Positions 1 through 11,005 of a DNA stretch of 64,000 nucleotides are shown here, in pieces. The notes under the pieces are model-generated. The model was not told the DNA's origin. It searched no databases and worked only from the letters and a program-made list of their open reading frames with translations. How positions within the stretch are numbered: position 1 is the stretch's first letter; every line of letters begins with the position of its first letter. This DNA comes from Bolinopsis microptera (Eukaryota; Ctenophora; Tentaculata; Lobata; Bolinopsidae), in assembly GCF_026151205.1 (NCBI RefSeq), contig NC_087084.1:1650312-1714311 (forward strand), given 5' to 3'. Both the position numbers and the translations under genes were made by a program.

Positions 1-3000
1 GACACGAAGAAACAGACTCTATGGATAGAAATGATTCTCAAGATCGATCCTTGGTTACGCGGACATAGAATGCGTGGACTGTAACGCGGTGAACTGTAAT
101 AACTTGGAAAAGAACCGCTTCTTAAGATGCCGGCTAATGCTTACAGCTCCCACACATTGGAAGCCATGGCCAGAAAAAGCCAAGACCTCTACGACCTCAT
201 TCAGAATAGACTGCTTCCTTAGGAGGAGTCTTGGCTTCTGCTCCGAATGTTCAAAAGAACAAACACACGCTCACTTCACCTCCCCAGAAACCTACCAAGA
301 AAGAAAACAGATAGTATTACAATCATCCAATATGAAAGAGGTTAATCTGGTGTAAGGGCGAGGAAACGACGATGAAGATGAAGATGAGGAAGAGGATGAA
401 GACAGGGAAAGCCCTAGAGAGGTAGACCATGATGATACCGCAAATAACACCCTGAAGGTGGCCGGGAATACACTATGTGGAAGTGCCCCACGGCCTCACT
501 GGCAACGTCTCATTGGTGGGAAGAAATGCTCATACCAGCCACCCCATCAGGTGCCGCCGCTTTACTTCCAATTTCGGAGAACGACAAACGCAGAGGATGC
601 AGGAATGGGAAGAAATGCACTTTTTTTTCCACCCCTAAACTGTGCCGTAATTCAGTTGCAATCACGTTATGGTTTTTAAACAGCGATTGTGGCTTTCCAT
701 CATCTTAAAGGAACGGGGTCCAAAAGACTTTTGAAAACGTGAATCTCACTGACAGAATCGCCTGCCTCACACGAGCAGCCCATAAGATACGAGAAGAATA
801 GAATCAACACAACAGAAGTCCTGGCCGCCTCCTGGTGGTTATGAATTGGACAGTCATGGGTAGTCTAAACACCCTCAACACCCCCAACCCCCACCCACGT
901 TTTGAATATCATAAACCCCTCAACAACGAAAGACAGTACATCTGAGAGGGATAGTGCGTTTTTTTAGAAAGCTCATGGAAAACATAAAAACGGAATTATA
1001 ACCCAGGATGAACTCCAAATGAGGAACTTCGAGCAAATTCCAGCCCCTTGTCCAAGAGACACAACGGACCAGATGGACCCCCGAGATACGCCAAACATCC
1101 TCTCAGCAAATCTCGACACATTTCCCACCAACCAGCACAGTTTCTCAGCCAAGGTGCCTCTCCAAACCAGCCATGCGGATCCGATGCCACTAAACTTCAT
1201 TCCCAACCTCGCAAGTATCTTGCTACTGAATGCAGCGGTCCATCTCCCAGCCGCCAACCAGCATGTTAAATGGAAGATTCCATTCATCCTAAGACCACAT
1301 ACTTGACGACCTAGGAAGACCACCGTCCCTATTCTCGCTATCACTGAATCATGGTTGAAGCCATATATCATTGATGCTCCAAATAGCTAGAGAAGGGTAC
1401 AACATCTTAGAAGACAGACCGTCATAGTCGAAAAGGGGTGTTGTGTGCTTTACTTTACAACTCGCTGCAGAGTATCAGATACTGTAAATTTTAGTGACAA
1501 ACACTGCGTAAATGGCTGCATTGTTTCATAGACTCTATGAACGCCCTTGTCTCCGTTATATACCGACCACCAGATCCTCCCCCGGATCCTCAAAGCAGTC
1601 CTGGACAGTTGCGGAGAAACTAAATACTTTAACATCGAACGATCGATCAACCTGACATCTACATTATGGGGATTTCAACCCTCCCAAATATAGATTGGGA
1701 CTCTTGTGCCAGCTTTACCTGGTCAACCCCTTTGTGACCAGCAAGCTTGTTCCGAACTAATTGATTTCATGGAGAGAAATTTCTTGAACACAAAGGATCT
1801 TAAGCCATCGAGAAATAACAACACCATCGCGTATCTCTGCCTAACAAATTAAACCACAGAACACAGTTAGACAAATATCCCGAATGCCAACTTATCTGAC
1901 CAACAGGCTAGTCGAGCTCGTTCTCGGGAATAACCCTCTCCTGCCCAAAAGAACATATCCTATATCTTTCGACAGAAACTCTTTTCGGGCGACTGATTTT
2001 CATAGAGCAGATTTGAAGCATTGAACCGTCTGTTATAAGCTGTTAACTGGATCTCTTTGAGAGAACTCGGTTATGAGATGCAGATGGAAGTGCCTTTCTT
2101 GTGCGGATAACGCCGAACTGTCCTCTCCAGATAACCCTCCTAAGAACTCGCCTTCTTAAAGACCCTACTGGAGTCTGGGCCCTTTCCCCCCCCGTAAAGT
2201 CCGCCAAGTCCTGAAAAATACACAATGAAGAGGATAAGAAGAAAACTCAATCCGCCAATAAAGTGAACTTACTCCAAAACAACCCAACTTCCGAGAAAAA
2301 TCGAAATGCTGAAAACCGAAGTGAAATCTCTTACCTTCGAAATAGAGACCTTGTGATCATGCACTAACGAAAAAGAAGTTAAAGCGTAAGTACAATAAAG
2401 ACGAACCCAAGATTCTTTTTATTCTTACGCTAAACGTGTTGCAAAGGTAAAATCATCCGTCTCCCCAATTAGAGATTAAAAACGGAACACTTAAATGGAC
2501 CCAGCGAAAAAGCAGAAATTCTCCCAGACTCAATATGTCCACATCTTCAGCAACCCACATTCTGCAAAAGGTTGAAGAATGCCTCGCCGGATTAGATCCT
2601 CTCCAAAAGAAGATCTCAACACATTCACCTTCACAGCAGACACATATCCGATGCCATAAAAGGAACTGGAGACCCGTATGCCTCCGACCCTGATGGTGAC
2701 ATCCCGGCCAAGATCCTAATAAATGTCGAAGGACAATCGCTGAACCAATTTATCTACTCTGTAAACGCTCATTGATAACGGAGTCAACATCCGGCATGAA
2801 GACACAGTACTTCACGCCGTGTTTCAAGAAAGGAACCGAACATCTGCCGCTAACTATCGCCCTGTCTCGATAACCTCTCACATTATTAAGATATTGAGAG
2901 AGTGGTCGAAATCATCTTGTGGACATATGGAGTCAAACAGCTTTCCTCCTCCTCCCCCCACAGCCATGGATTCCGCAAGAAAAAAGCTGCTTAAACTCAC

Positions 3001-4350
3001 TAATAGACCACGTAGATACCATCGCTGAAAACTCTCAACGACGGCAACGAGGTGATGTTTGTATACCTTGATTATGCCTAAGCGGTCGATAAGTAGATCA
3101 TCATATATTACTTGCAAAGGCAAAACGCTATGAAAAAAGGAAAGACACCTGCAATGGTGACTGAATTCCTAAGGATTGCCCTGCAAACTGTGGTCCGTGG
3201 AAGAACAAAATCATCCTTTCAGCTAGTAAGCATGGGTAACCCCAAGGAACAGTATGGGACCCATTATTTTCATTCTATTACATTGACGACCAACTTGATA
3301 CATTGGTTACCGCTCTGGGAAAGGTGTTCGCTTGACGGCACCAAGCTCATTGGTAAAAATCATGGCCTTAGCAACCAAAAGCCTACTTCAAGACACCTCC
3401 CTAAATGTAATCGCCTTGGGCCCTGACGAACAACATCAACTAAATGAGGCCAAATTCGAAATAATGGAATTACAGCTTGAACAATTCATTACTGTAAGAA
3501 ATTGCCCTTCACCAGTCAATATTCCTGTTAAATTTTATCAAATGAAAATAAAAAAGAAGAACTCTTGACCAGTCCAAAATGTGAGGACCTAGGGGTTTCT
3601 CCTGTCAAATGACTGCTCCTGGTCTTCTCACATACAGCAGATGGCTAAAACAGCAAGGAAGATGAAGTCATGGGTCCTTACGAGTCAAAAGGTCACGCTT
3701 CCTCAGCCTCACACTCTACAAAACCATGGTGAGAAGCAAACTCGAATACGCGGCCCCGGTGTGGAACCCTACAAGATCAGCGATTATCGAAGCTAATTGA
3801 AAGCATCCAACGAACAACTACACTCGTCGATATCAGTGGCTGCCAGCACCGTGTTACAGGAACGCCTGCAGATCCTGAATCTTCTCTCATTACGAAAGAC
3901 GCAGAGAACGATACACCCATAATCCATACATGGAAGATGATGAATTGATTAGCACCGAACGACATCACCATGCAGTTTCAAGAAAGCTCCCGACACGGTG
4001 TAAAGGCCACTGTGCCTGCATTAACAAACAAGGCACAATGCCTCAAATCTCGACCATATGAAAACTCTTTTGGATTAATAGCAAATACAAAAGCCAAACA
4101 TGGAACCCTGCTCCCCAAGGAAGTTTAAAAACACAATCCAAGTCTTGGAAACTTACAAATCCTCCCTGCAATTCCTGAAAGGCTTCCCGGACACCCCGCC
4201 CAAAAAAGGGTATACCGCCATCACAAATAAATCTCTTCTGGAATGGACTCTACAAAACGATCTAAGCCAGGAGTGATTGGAGACTTACTTGATACTGTTT
4301 GTCCAGAAGCGAATCCCTGCGAACCTAACCTAAAGTAACCTAAAGTAAGT
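1..4350 (+). mobile_element. Degenerate non-LTR retrotransposon (LINE)
   Basis: A decayed LINE lies in sense orientation, with landmarks in the usual order but different frames. Apurinic-type endonuclease pieces read LAITESWLKP near 1,336-1,370, VIYRPPDP near 1,557-1,582, and a GDFNxPNIDW-like stretch near 1,665-1,700. Reverse transcriptase pieces read NYRPVSITSHI near 2,850-2,885, HGFRK near 2,966, YLDYA near 3,065, YIDDQLD near 3,283, and a damaged FADDTKL box read as SLDGTKLIG near 3,328. RSKLEYAAPVWNP near 3,731-3,770 is the usual post-RT motif. A short CTAAAGTAAC-type repeat at about 4,325-4,350 looks like the 3' tail. The 5' boundary is not visible and the part before 1,300 may be ORF1 remains. 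Many stops and frameshifts make it inactive. CR1/Jockey-like clade is a guess. Confidence 0.75.
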
Positions 4351-5033
4351 AAGTAGTTGTGACAGAATTTAACCTCATTTCACAATATACAAGTGCCTGT
4401 ATAAAGCTACTATTCGACACAACATATTTATGGCTATGATTGGTAGATCAACTATCAAATAATAGTTTAAAAGTTTTTTGAAGGACACCTCACAATAGAA
4501 TAAGTTTAGAAAAAAAATGCAACATTCCTCACATTCCGCTAACAACAGTCACGGCTCATTAAACGGCTGATGTGTTGCTTACACCTACAGTCCTACACCT
4601 AATAACTAATAATACAGCTAATTTGATTATATGTAGTATCTGGACGGGATACTATCTGACCTTTATAATGCAGATTAACTGGGTGACGGGTCAAGCAAAC
4701 AATAATAATATGCCAGTAGGTGAGTTCTTTAGGACGAACATTCTATCAACTCCAAATATGTAATACTTGTGATAATCGCAACTTCTGCCAGCTCATTTAC
4801 CAAATTTACAAGGTTACAGATACCCCCCCCCCCCCCCCCTACATCCCTACATGCTATGCTCTAGAGGAAAGGAGATTGATCACAAACCGGCAAACTTAAT
4901 ACATATATAATAATATATTATTATATTATTATATACACACACACAAATTTTAAAGTGACCAAATCCAATAAACTTAGTAACTTTAAAACTCCCTAAAATA
5001 TCTTCTTCAAGTAATTTTTTCGAAAAAATTGGG

Positions 5034-5215
5034 ATCCGCTCGAGTAGCCTGGTGGTTAGAAATTTTGGCTAGGAGTACCGGACAGAAAAACACTTCTGAA
5101 AGGTAAAGCTGGGCACTAAACAGTGCATGCCCACGGTAATTGAGTGCAAATGTCACGAGATACTGATCCAGCAGCTTGTACATCTGCTGTTAGTACTTAA
5201 CGTACTCTAATGAAC
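5034..5215 (+). mobile_element. tRNA-like SINE candidate
   Basis: A pol III A-box-like stretch (TAGCCTGGTGGTTAGA, from about 5,046) opens the segment, as in tRNA-derived SINEs. The expected B box is degenerate. No second full copy is visible in the window, so the call is weak. Confidence 0.25.
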
Positions 5216-5395
5216 TGTAAATACAACATCTAGACAAACATCATTTCTTTAGTTAGTACGCAGTGTTAACTCTAACAAACTGTAAATACAACATCTAGAC
5301 AAACATCATTTCTTTGGTTAGTACGCAGTGTTAACTCTAACAAACTGTAAATACAACATCTAGACAAACATCATTTCTTTGGTTACCACATCATA
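5206..5395. repeat. 65-bp tandem repeat, about 3 copies
   Basis: Three nearly identical copies of a unit beginning near TCTAACAAACTGTAAATAC and ending in AGTGTTAAC. The last copy is truncated. Confidence 0.85.
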
Positions 5396-5686
5396 CAGTT
5401 TAAGGTTTGAATCTGCCAGGATAAACAACTCCCAACACTAATTGTGAAGTATACATAGTCACGAAATACAATAAGTAAATATATGGTGGATGATATCTCG
5501 TTGAATAACTGATCATTAAATCTTTACTAAACTTGCTCACGGGGGGGGGGGGGGGGGGGGGCAATGGCATAATATGCATATATGGCATAATATGGTATAA
5601 AATGGAGTCTTTTTCTATGCAGAAAATGGAAAAACCCTTGAGTAGTTCTCCATTTTATGCCATTTTATGCAATTGGCACCACCCTC

Positions 5687-5806
5687 CCGCCCCCCCCCCC
5701 TTGCTCACTGTTAAGAGTAACATTACAATGCTACAGTAGTGCCTACCCCCCCCCCCCCCCCCCCCTTGCTCACTGTTAAGTGTAACATTCCAATGCTACA
5801 GTAGTG
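5687..5806. repeat. Duplicated poly-C-led unit
   Basis: Two copies of a C-tract followed by TTGCTCACTGTTAAG and a segment ending GTAGTGCCTACC. The second copy abuts the donor of EHBP1 exon 5 (GTAGGC on the minus strand), so both copies carry that donor hexamer. Confidence 0.8.
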
Positions 5807-5811
5807 CCTAC

Positions 5812-5952
5812 CTCGGTCAGATGAACTTTACGAGCAACAGGTTTCATCCTGTACTTTCTTCTAGTCTCCTGAGGGTGAAGTGAGGGGTCTGCCATCTGGG
5901 ACATGTTGATCCTCTTAGTGGCCAGAGCTTTGTGCTTCCCATTGGGGCCAAT
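5812..5952 (-). CDS. EHBP1: EHBP1 exon 5
   Basis: 141 bp, 47 codons, phase 0. Acceptor CCTCCCACAG, donor GTAGGC. Contains KHKALATKRINM. Its acceptor is the seed of the 29-bp array that follows at higher coordinates. Confidence 0.88.
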
Positions 5953-8900
5953 CTGTGGGAGGTTCAAATAAGACGACTAATCTGTGAGAGGTCAAATAAG
6001 ACGACTAATCTGTGAGAGGTTCAAATAAGACGACTAATCTGTGAGAGGTTTAAATAAGACGACTAATCTGTGAGAGGTTCAAATAAGACGACTAATCTGT
6101 GAGAGGTTCAAATAAGACGACTAATCTGTGAGAGGTTCAAATAAGACGACTAATCTGTGAGAGGTTCAAATAAGACGACTAATCTGTGAGAGGTTCAAAT
6201 AAGACGACTAATCTGTGAGAGGTTCAAATAAAACGACTAATCTGTGAGAGGTTCAAATAAGACGACTAATCTGTGAGAGGTTCAAGTAAGACGACTAATC
6301 TGTGAGAGGTTCAAATAAGACGACTAATCTGTGAGAGGTTCAAATAAGACGACTAATCTGCGAGAGGTTAAAATAAGACGACTGATCTGTGAGAGTTTCA
6401 AATAATACGACTAATCTGTGAGAGGTTCAAATAAGATAACTAATCTGTGAGAGGTTCAAATAAGATAACTAATCTGTGGACTGTGAGAGGTTCAAGTTCA
6501 AACCCTTGATATGCGTCATAAATTAATTAAGTTACAAATTTTGGGTTTCAAATAAACCTGGTATCAGATTTAATTAAACTATTTGAATGAAAATGTCATA
6601 AAGGATACTTATATAATATATATCTAGATTAGATTAAATATCTAATGGAGTATTGTGATCTTCTCTCTTAGTTTCTGCATTGAAAGTAGAATAATTATCT
6701 TATTACTTATGTAAATAGATATACTAAATAACGTGCCAACATTAGAATTTTGTAATTTTAATTTGTGCCTCTCTAAACTAAGTGTGGAGAAAAATACTGC
6801 TAAAAATACTTGCTCTTGATTGAGAAGTTTTTTAAATATCAAAGATTTCTCAGAATATCGCCTAAAGTAAAGATTTCTGATCAGCAAATCTGGTTTAAAG
6901 AGATTTCTCAATAAGTAATTTCATGAAAAGCTTTCAATATAAGGCTTTGATCAGTGAATAGTAAAGTGGAGTTCATTTTAGATGAATTTCATCAAATTGA
7001 GAAAGAGAAACCCTCTAAATCAACACTGTACCTTGTGTTACATTCACAATAAATGTATTAGTTAGTATAGTAACCTGGGTAGGTGTTAGAATTAGATATT
7101 TATATTTAATTAAGGTTCACAATGTTCATTTTCCAGACGCTAGGTATACACTACGTACTATAGTACTAGGTCGCGCTTGAATGGCCTGGATATATTATAT
7201 CTTTTTGGGGTATGTTTTAATGTCGAAGCGTGGTTAAATTTAATTAACAATACAATTAATTAACAACACATTTAATTAACCTATTTAAATAACTCACATT
7301 CTCTACAATCAGAGTCCAGTATTTGTCATCGAACTTCTTCTTCTGGGAATTGGTATCCTGAAAAGCAGTAAAATAAGAATTATTGTTTTGTCTACTTTGT
7401 TTTTACATTCCAAGAGAATACGTTTGTAATAAATGTAAATGTCACTAAATACTGAAATTTTACTCGTGAATAAAGCCGATGCAATAAGTGGTTGAAGTGC
7501 AATTGACAGATTAGCTTACAATGTTACAAATACTGTGCGGTGTAAGTTAAGACTAAATATTGTTTGATCTACATTCTACACTAGTGTTATATGATGTAAC
7601 ATTGAGTAATTCAAAATATGTTTATTTCATTAGCGTCTCATAATATTCAAATGTTTGTCACACGTTCAGCATAATTATGATAATGATTTGTAATATTATT
7701 ACAATTACAAATCATTCTTAGAACCTGCTGCGCTTCAAATAAGTGGGCACCATCGTGCATATCATTATTATGTACTATGGTGTACAATATGTATCGTGTA
7801 TAATACATAGTGTATACAATGTATAATGTATATTACATAATATACATAAAATTTGACCCGCAACATCTCCAGATCGGAAAATTTAAGAATAAAAGCATTT
7901 AAAAATTTAGACCGATTATCATCAGTGTCTAAATAATAACTATGGCATTCATTAATATTTCTTTAAACTCCACAGTTGAATCCGGTGACCAACAACTAGG
8001 AACCTCTCATTCCGGCCTCCCACAGGTATCACATCACATGGCCCAATCAGTGACGTATCATTTGTGATGTGATCCATATTATTCACATGACAGTTTAGTA
8101 AGTAGTTGTGTATTATAAAGGATTTTAAGAAGTGTTTGAGCTCTCGGCATGTGTTCACATAACGGACGCGAGCCAGGTCCAAAATGGGCTGGTTCTCGTA
8201 TCCAAGGATGTTGAACCTGCTTCTTAGTAATACGAACAAAACACTGTAATAATTGTTCGACTTCTGTACTTGGAATTGATGTGAACTTGAAAATATTTTG
8301 CACATATTTCAAGGCTTCCTTTTGGCGTAACACGTATGTTACTGCTACAAAAGTAGAAAAGTTCATTACTACATTCCACACACTATAATATGTTGAACAA
8401 GATAGTCAACAAGTACTAGGATTAATACTGAAGTATTCTTAATATCAGGTTAAATTTAGGTATTTTCTGTTCTTAAAGTAAATCTTCAAATTATATTAAT
8501 TTCGCGCATCCTTGCAACTTCTATTTTTCTATACTACTATTCATTAAAATCTTCTGCAAAATAAGTAGAATTGCACCGAACAAAACAAACCAGTTTAAAA
8601 AAGTATTGTTTACCAATACAATCAGGCCTCTCTATTTGTATTTTGTAAACAATCTTAGTCAAGTGTAACATTGCATTCAAACCATCAATGATCAATCTTC
8701 AAAGTTTTTGAAGATTACAATCAGGCCTCTATATAATGTAAACAATCTTAGTCAAGTGTAACATTGCATTCAAACCATCAATCTTCAAAGTTGTTATTAT
8801 TCAACAAACCATGTAAAGTGTGATGGTTGCCTCCAGAGCGTGCCAGTTTACAACTCCTTGCGTGTCCTTCCCAGGTAGGGTTGTCCATGATGTTGCCTGA

Positions 8901-9430
8901 AATTTAGAAAATTCATCATATTATGTGCATATGTAATGCCTACAACACTGCTGATACCCAACAACTTATTCAATAGTGTACGATCATCAGGGTTAAGATG
9001 CTAAACAATTTAATTAAGCTATAATATGAAGATTAGGACAATATATCAAAAGTAACCAGAGCTAGACCCCCCCCCCCCCCCCCCCCCCGGCCACAACCAG
9101 AACTTACCTCAGTTCGAACCTTCCTCCCCCTTCTAACCCACAGCACTGACACTTGATTTGGAGTCCTGTAGAATAATGTTAGGTTAGCTGAGGAATAAGT
9201 TCAACATGGTGTCAAGGAAATCTTTTAAAGTATATTACAATCTTGAATTCTAAAGAAAACAAGAACTTCCCTCTAGGGAAAATTTGGGCATATATTTATG
9301 ATTATAAATAGAAAATAACAGCTTACCATCCAGAAACACATTCAAGAGTAACAGTGTGTACTTTTATGGTGAATTCAAACTTGTAGGCAGTTTTACCAAC
9401 ACGCTGCAGCCTTCTCCATACCTTGCTCAT
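5812..9430 (-). CDS. EHBP1: EHBP1-like protein, 5' part (NT-type C2 domain)
   Basis: Five minus-strand exons join in frame: 9327-9430, 9108-9165, 8810-8896, 7298-7357, 5812-5952. They give about 150 residues starting MSKVWRRLQRVGKTAYKFEF, closely like the start of vertebrate EHBP1. Family landmarks follow in order: VLWVRRGRK, SWTTLPGKDTQGVVNW, ITLYM, FDDKYWTLIVEN, KHKALATKRINM. This is the N-terminal C2 domain that targets EHBP1 to phosphoinositide membranes; in animals the protein links Rab/EHD endocytic recycling to actin through later CH and bMERB domains. Those domains are not seen, so the gene must continue beyond exon 5 towards or past the left edge. All introns are GT-AG. Start chosen by family match; no in-frame ATG is needed upstream. 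The last C2 strand (ALQFSLSC-like) is missing from the found exons. Confidence 0.85.
5953..6490. repeat. 29-bp minisatellite on EHBP1 exon 5 acceptor
   Basis: About 18 copies of TAATCTGTGAGAGGTTCAAA followed by TAAGACGAC. On the gene strand each unit reads CCTCTCACAG|AT, nearly the same as the true acceptor CCTCCCACAG|AT next to it, so the array is a string of acceptor-like sites. Confidence 0.9.
6491..7297. other. EHBP1 intron sequence, nothing recognised
   Basis: AT-rich sequence between exons 5 and 4 beyond the minisatellite. Open frames here are short and lack family features. Confidence 0.6.
7298..7357 (-). CDS. EHBP1: EHBP1 exon 4
   Basis: 60 bp, 20 codons, phase 0. Acceptor TTTTCAG, donor GTGAGT. 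Contains FDDKYWTLIVEN, equivalent to FEDKEWTFVIEN. Confidence 0.88.
7358..8616. other. EHBP1 intron sequence, nothing recognised
   Basis: AT-rich intron between exons 4 and 3. Two overlapping minus-strand open frames near 7,952-8,381 have no recognisable domain or good splice context, so I do not call them genes. Confidence 0.55.
8617..8792. repeat. Tandem duplication, about 85 bp, two copies
   Basis: Two copies of a segment with AATCAGGCCTCT...TAAACAATCTTAGTCAAG (abridged) and ending in ACCATCAATCTTCAAAG. It lies just downstream of the exon 3 donor. Confidence 0.85.
8810..8896 (-). CDS. EHBP1: EHBP1 exon 3
   Basis: 87 bp, 29 codons, phase 0 at both ends. Acceptor TTTCAG, weaker donor GTTTGT. 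Contains SWTTLPG and GVVNW, matching the SWxPG and GVVxW of the family. Confidence 0.82.
9108..9165 (-). CDS. EHBP1: EHBP1 exon 2
   Basis: 58 bp, acceptor CTACAG, donor GTAAGT. Starts with one base of the split Trp codon and encodes TPNQVSVLWVRRGRKVRTE, aligned with the basic strand of the C2 domain. Confidence 0.85.
9327..9430 (-). CDS. EHBP1: EHBP1 exon 1 (start codon)
   Basis: ATG at 9428-9430. Encodes 34 residues plus two bases of a split Trp codon, donor GTAAGC. The W..NxVSVLW continuation across the junction matches the family. Confidence 0.88.
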
Positions 9431-9628
9431 TTTACATCCTTAGAAAATATAAGTTAAAAGAAAGTAGCTTAGAAAATAGAACCAGAGTTAAAGGAGCAAC
9501 CGCTTTAGTTAAATACATGATCTTTACCCTAACATCCTTAGAAAATATAAGTTAAAAGAAAGCAGCTTAGAAAATAGAACCAGAGTTAAAGGAGCAACCG
9601 CTTTAGTTAAATACATGATCTTTACCCA
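9431..9628. repeat. 97-bp tandem duplication in EHBP1 5' region
   Basis: Two copies, nearly identical, of the segment starting ACATCCTTAGAAAATATAAG. The first copy adjoins the start codon, so the duplicated piece is 5' UTR or a 5' intron. Confidence 0.85.
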
Positions 9629-9774
9629 TAACGTGAGACGTCATCTGTATTGTCATATATTGCAAATGTACTGGAAAATAAAAAGAGTTTATATATTGTA
9701 TATTATATATGTATGTATGCTTTGGGTGCAGTACTTGTCAATATCTATTTATCTATAACAGATAATTGTATTTA

Positions 9775-10290
9775 TCAAAGAATCTGGTTTTTCCATTATT
9801 GGTTATGCAGATGATCATCAAATCATGAAATCTTTCAAACCCTCAGATCAGGTCAAAACCTTAGCAAACCAACTTAAAAATTGCTTCGTGAGGATAGAGA
9901 ACTGGGAGTCTCAATACCATCTGCAGCTGAATCTGAAACTCAACTTATAGGCTTTGTGAAACTCAACTTATAGGCTTTGTGAAACTCAACTTATAGGCTT
10001 TGTGAAACTCAACTTATAGGCTTTGTGAAACTCAACTTATAGGCTTTGTGAAACTCAACTTATAGGCTTTGGACCAAGTAAAGTTCTCAATGAGATAGGA
10101 CTTCCAGGGTTGAAATCGTTCCTAACACATTGGTAATGATTGTGCCTACTGTTAATAACCTTGGGTTAGTTATGGACAATAAGCTGGTATTTGATAAAAA
10201 CAGATCGTAAGAAGACAGATCAAGAGACAGATCACTTAACCTGACTGTCTCAAGAAAATTTTCAAACCAATTTATTTTGAAAATAAAAGA
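9775..10290 (+). mobile_element. LINE reverse transcriptase fragment
   Basis: Contains GYADDHQIMKSFKPS (catalytic YADD box), then LKNCFVRIENW and LQLNLK, then GPSKVLNEIGLPGL and NLGLVMDNKLVFDK. This is the palm-to-thumb order of CR1/L2-like LINE ORF2. It is in several frames and interrupted by a 23-bp tandem repeat, so it is dead. Confidence 0.75.
9934..10072. repeat. 23-bp tandem repeat inside the LINE RT
   Basis: About six copies of TGAAACTCAACTTATAGGCT plus TTG. It has expanded inside the KLNxxKT(Q/E)LIGFG stretch of the RT. The unit is not a multiple of three. Confidence 0.9.
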
Positions 10291-10623
10291 AAGCGAGTTC
10301 TGCTGAAATTAATATTATAGCTGAAGAGGGTGGACTAGTCCATGATGGGAGAAGAATGATCCAAAGAGCAAATACTATTTTATGATTTTGAATGCGTCAT
10401 AGCATATTAACATATTAAGCTGAATAAATCAATATCTTTATCAATCATGATCATAGTAGCATAGTACGCTATGCATATGTTTTATAATAGGTTAAAATTC
10501 TTCCAATTACTCAAGTTATAGTCGTCTAAAGATCTCTGAAATTGACCTAAAAGTTATAAAAAATATCTGAAACTACAAAAATCCTAAATTTGTCATTCAT
10601 AAACACAATTGACAATTAGAACT

Positions 10624-11005
10624 CTAATGAAGTATCAAATGTGCACAATCTTTTAATTTTTCAAAAGCACTCAGCATGTGTCTGTGTCTAAATGTTTTTC
10701 TGTCCTCTGGGAATAGAACAACAACACAATAAACGCGAGCACGTGATATTTGAAGATAAAGTGATACCAGGTTATCTTTTGTTGATAGGTCTACTATTGA
10801 ATGTGTCATCTCATGCAATACAATAACTATTGGCCACTCAGCTGAGTAACAATTCATACTGTCAAGTAGAGTTATTTTGTCTTTCGTAACGCATCGTTTT
10901 TCAAGAGTTTGAGAAACCAAGTTCAGTACATCGTCATCAATTAGACTATCATGAACTATGCATATATAATCAAAACTTTTACAAAGTTTATCCAATTCAT
11001 CGTTT
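10624..11005 (-). pseudogene. Helicase C-terminal segment
   Basis: Begins with NDELDKLCKSF at the transposon target site and ends at a stop at 10,624. ITLLDSMNCYSAEWPIVIVL is motif V-like and YLQISRARVYCVVVLF is motif VI-like (SRAR as in UvrD-type helicases). About 120 residues. Confidence 0.6.

Larger units (their letters stand above)
4351..5811. other. Non-coding stretch, probably EHBP1 intron
   Basis: No supported exon. It holds a C15 tract near 4,826, an AT dinucleotide patch near 4,900, a tRNA-like SINE candidate, two small tandem repeats and a G22 run near 5,541. It follows the last EHBP1 exon found on the minus strand, so it is probably intron. The next expected EHBP1 exon was not recognised here. 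Confidence 0.5.

Noticed and set aside
7952-8381. Two minus-strand ORFs of 117 and 100 codons in the EHBP1 intron
   Set aside because: They do not match any part of EHBP1, and exons 3 and 4 join in phase without them.
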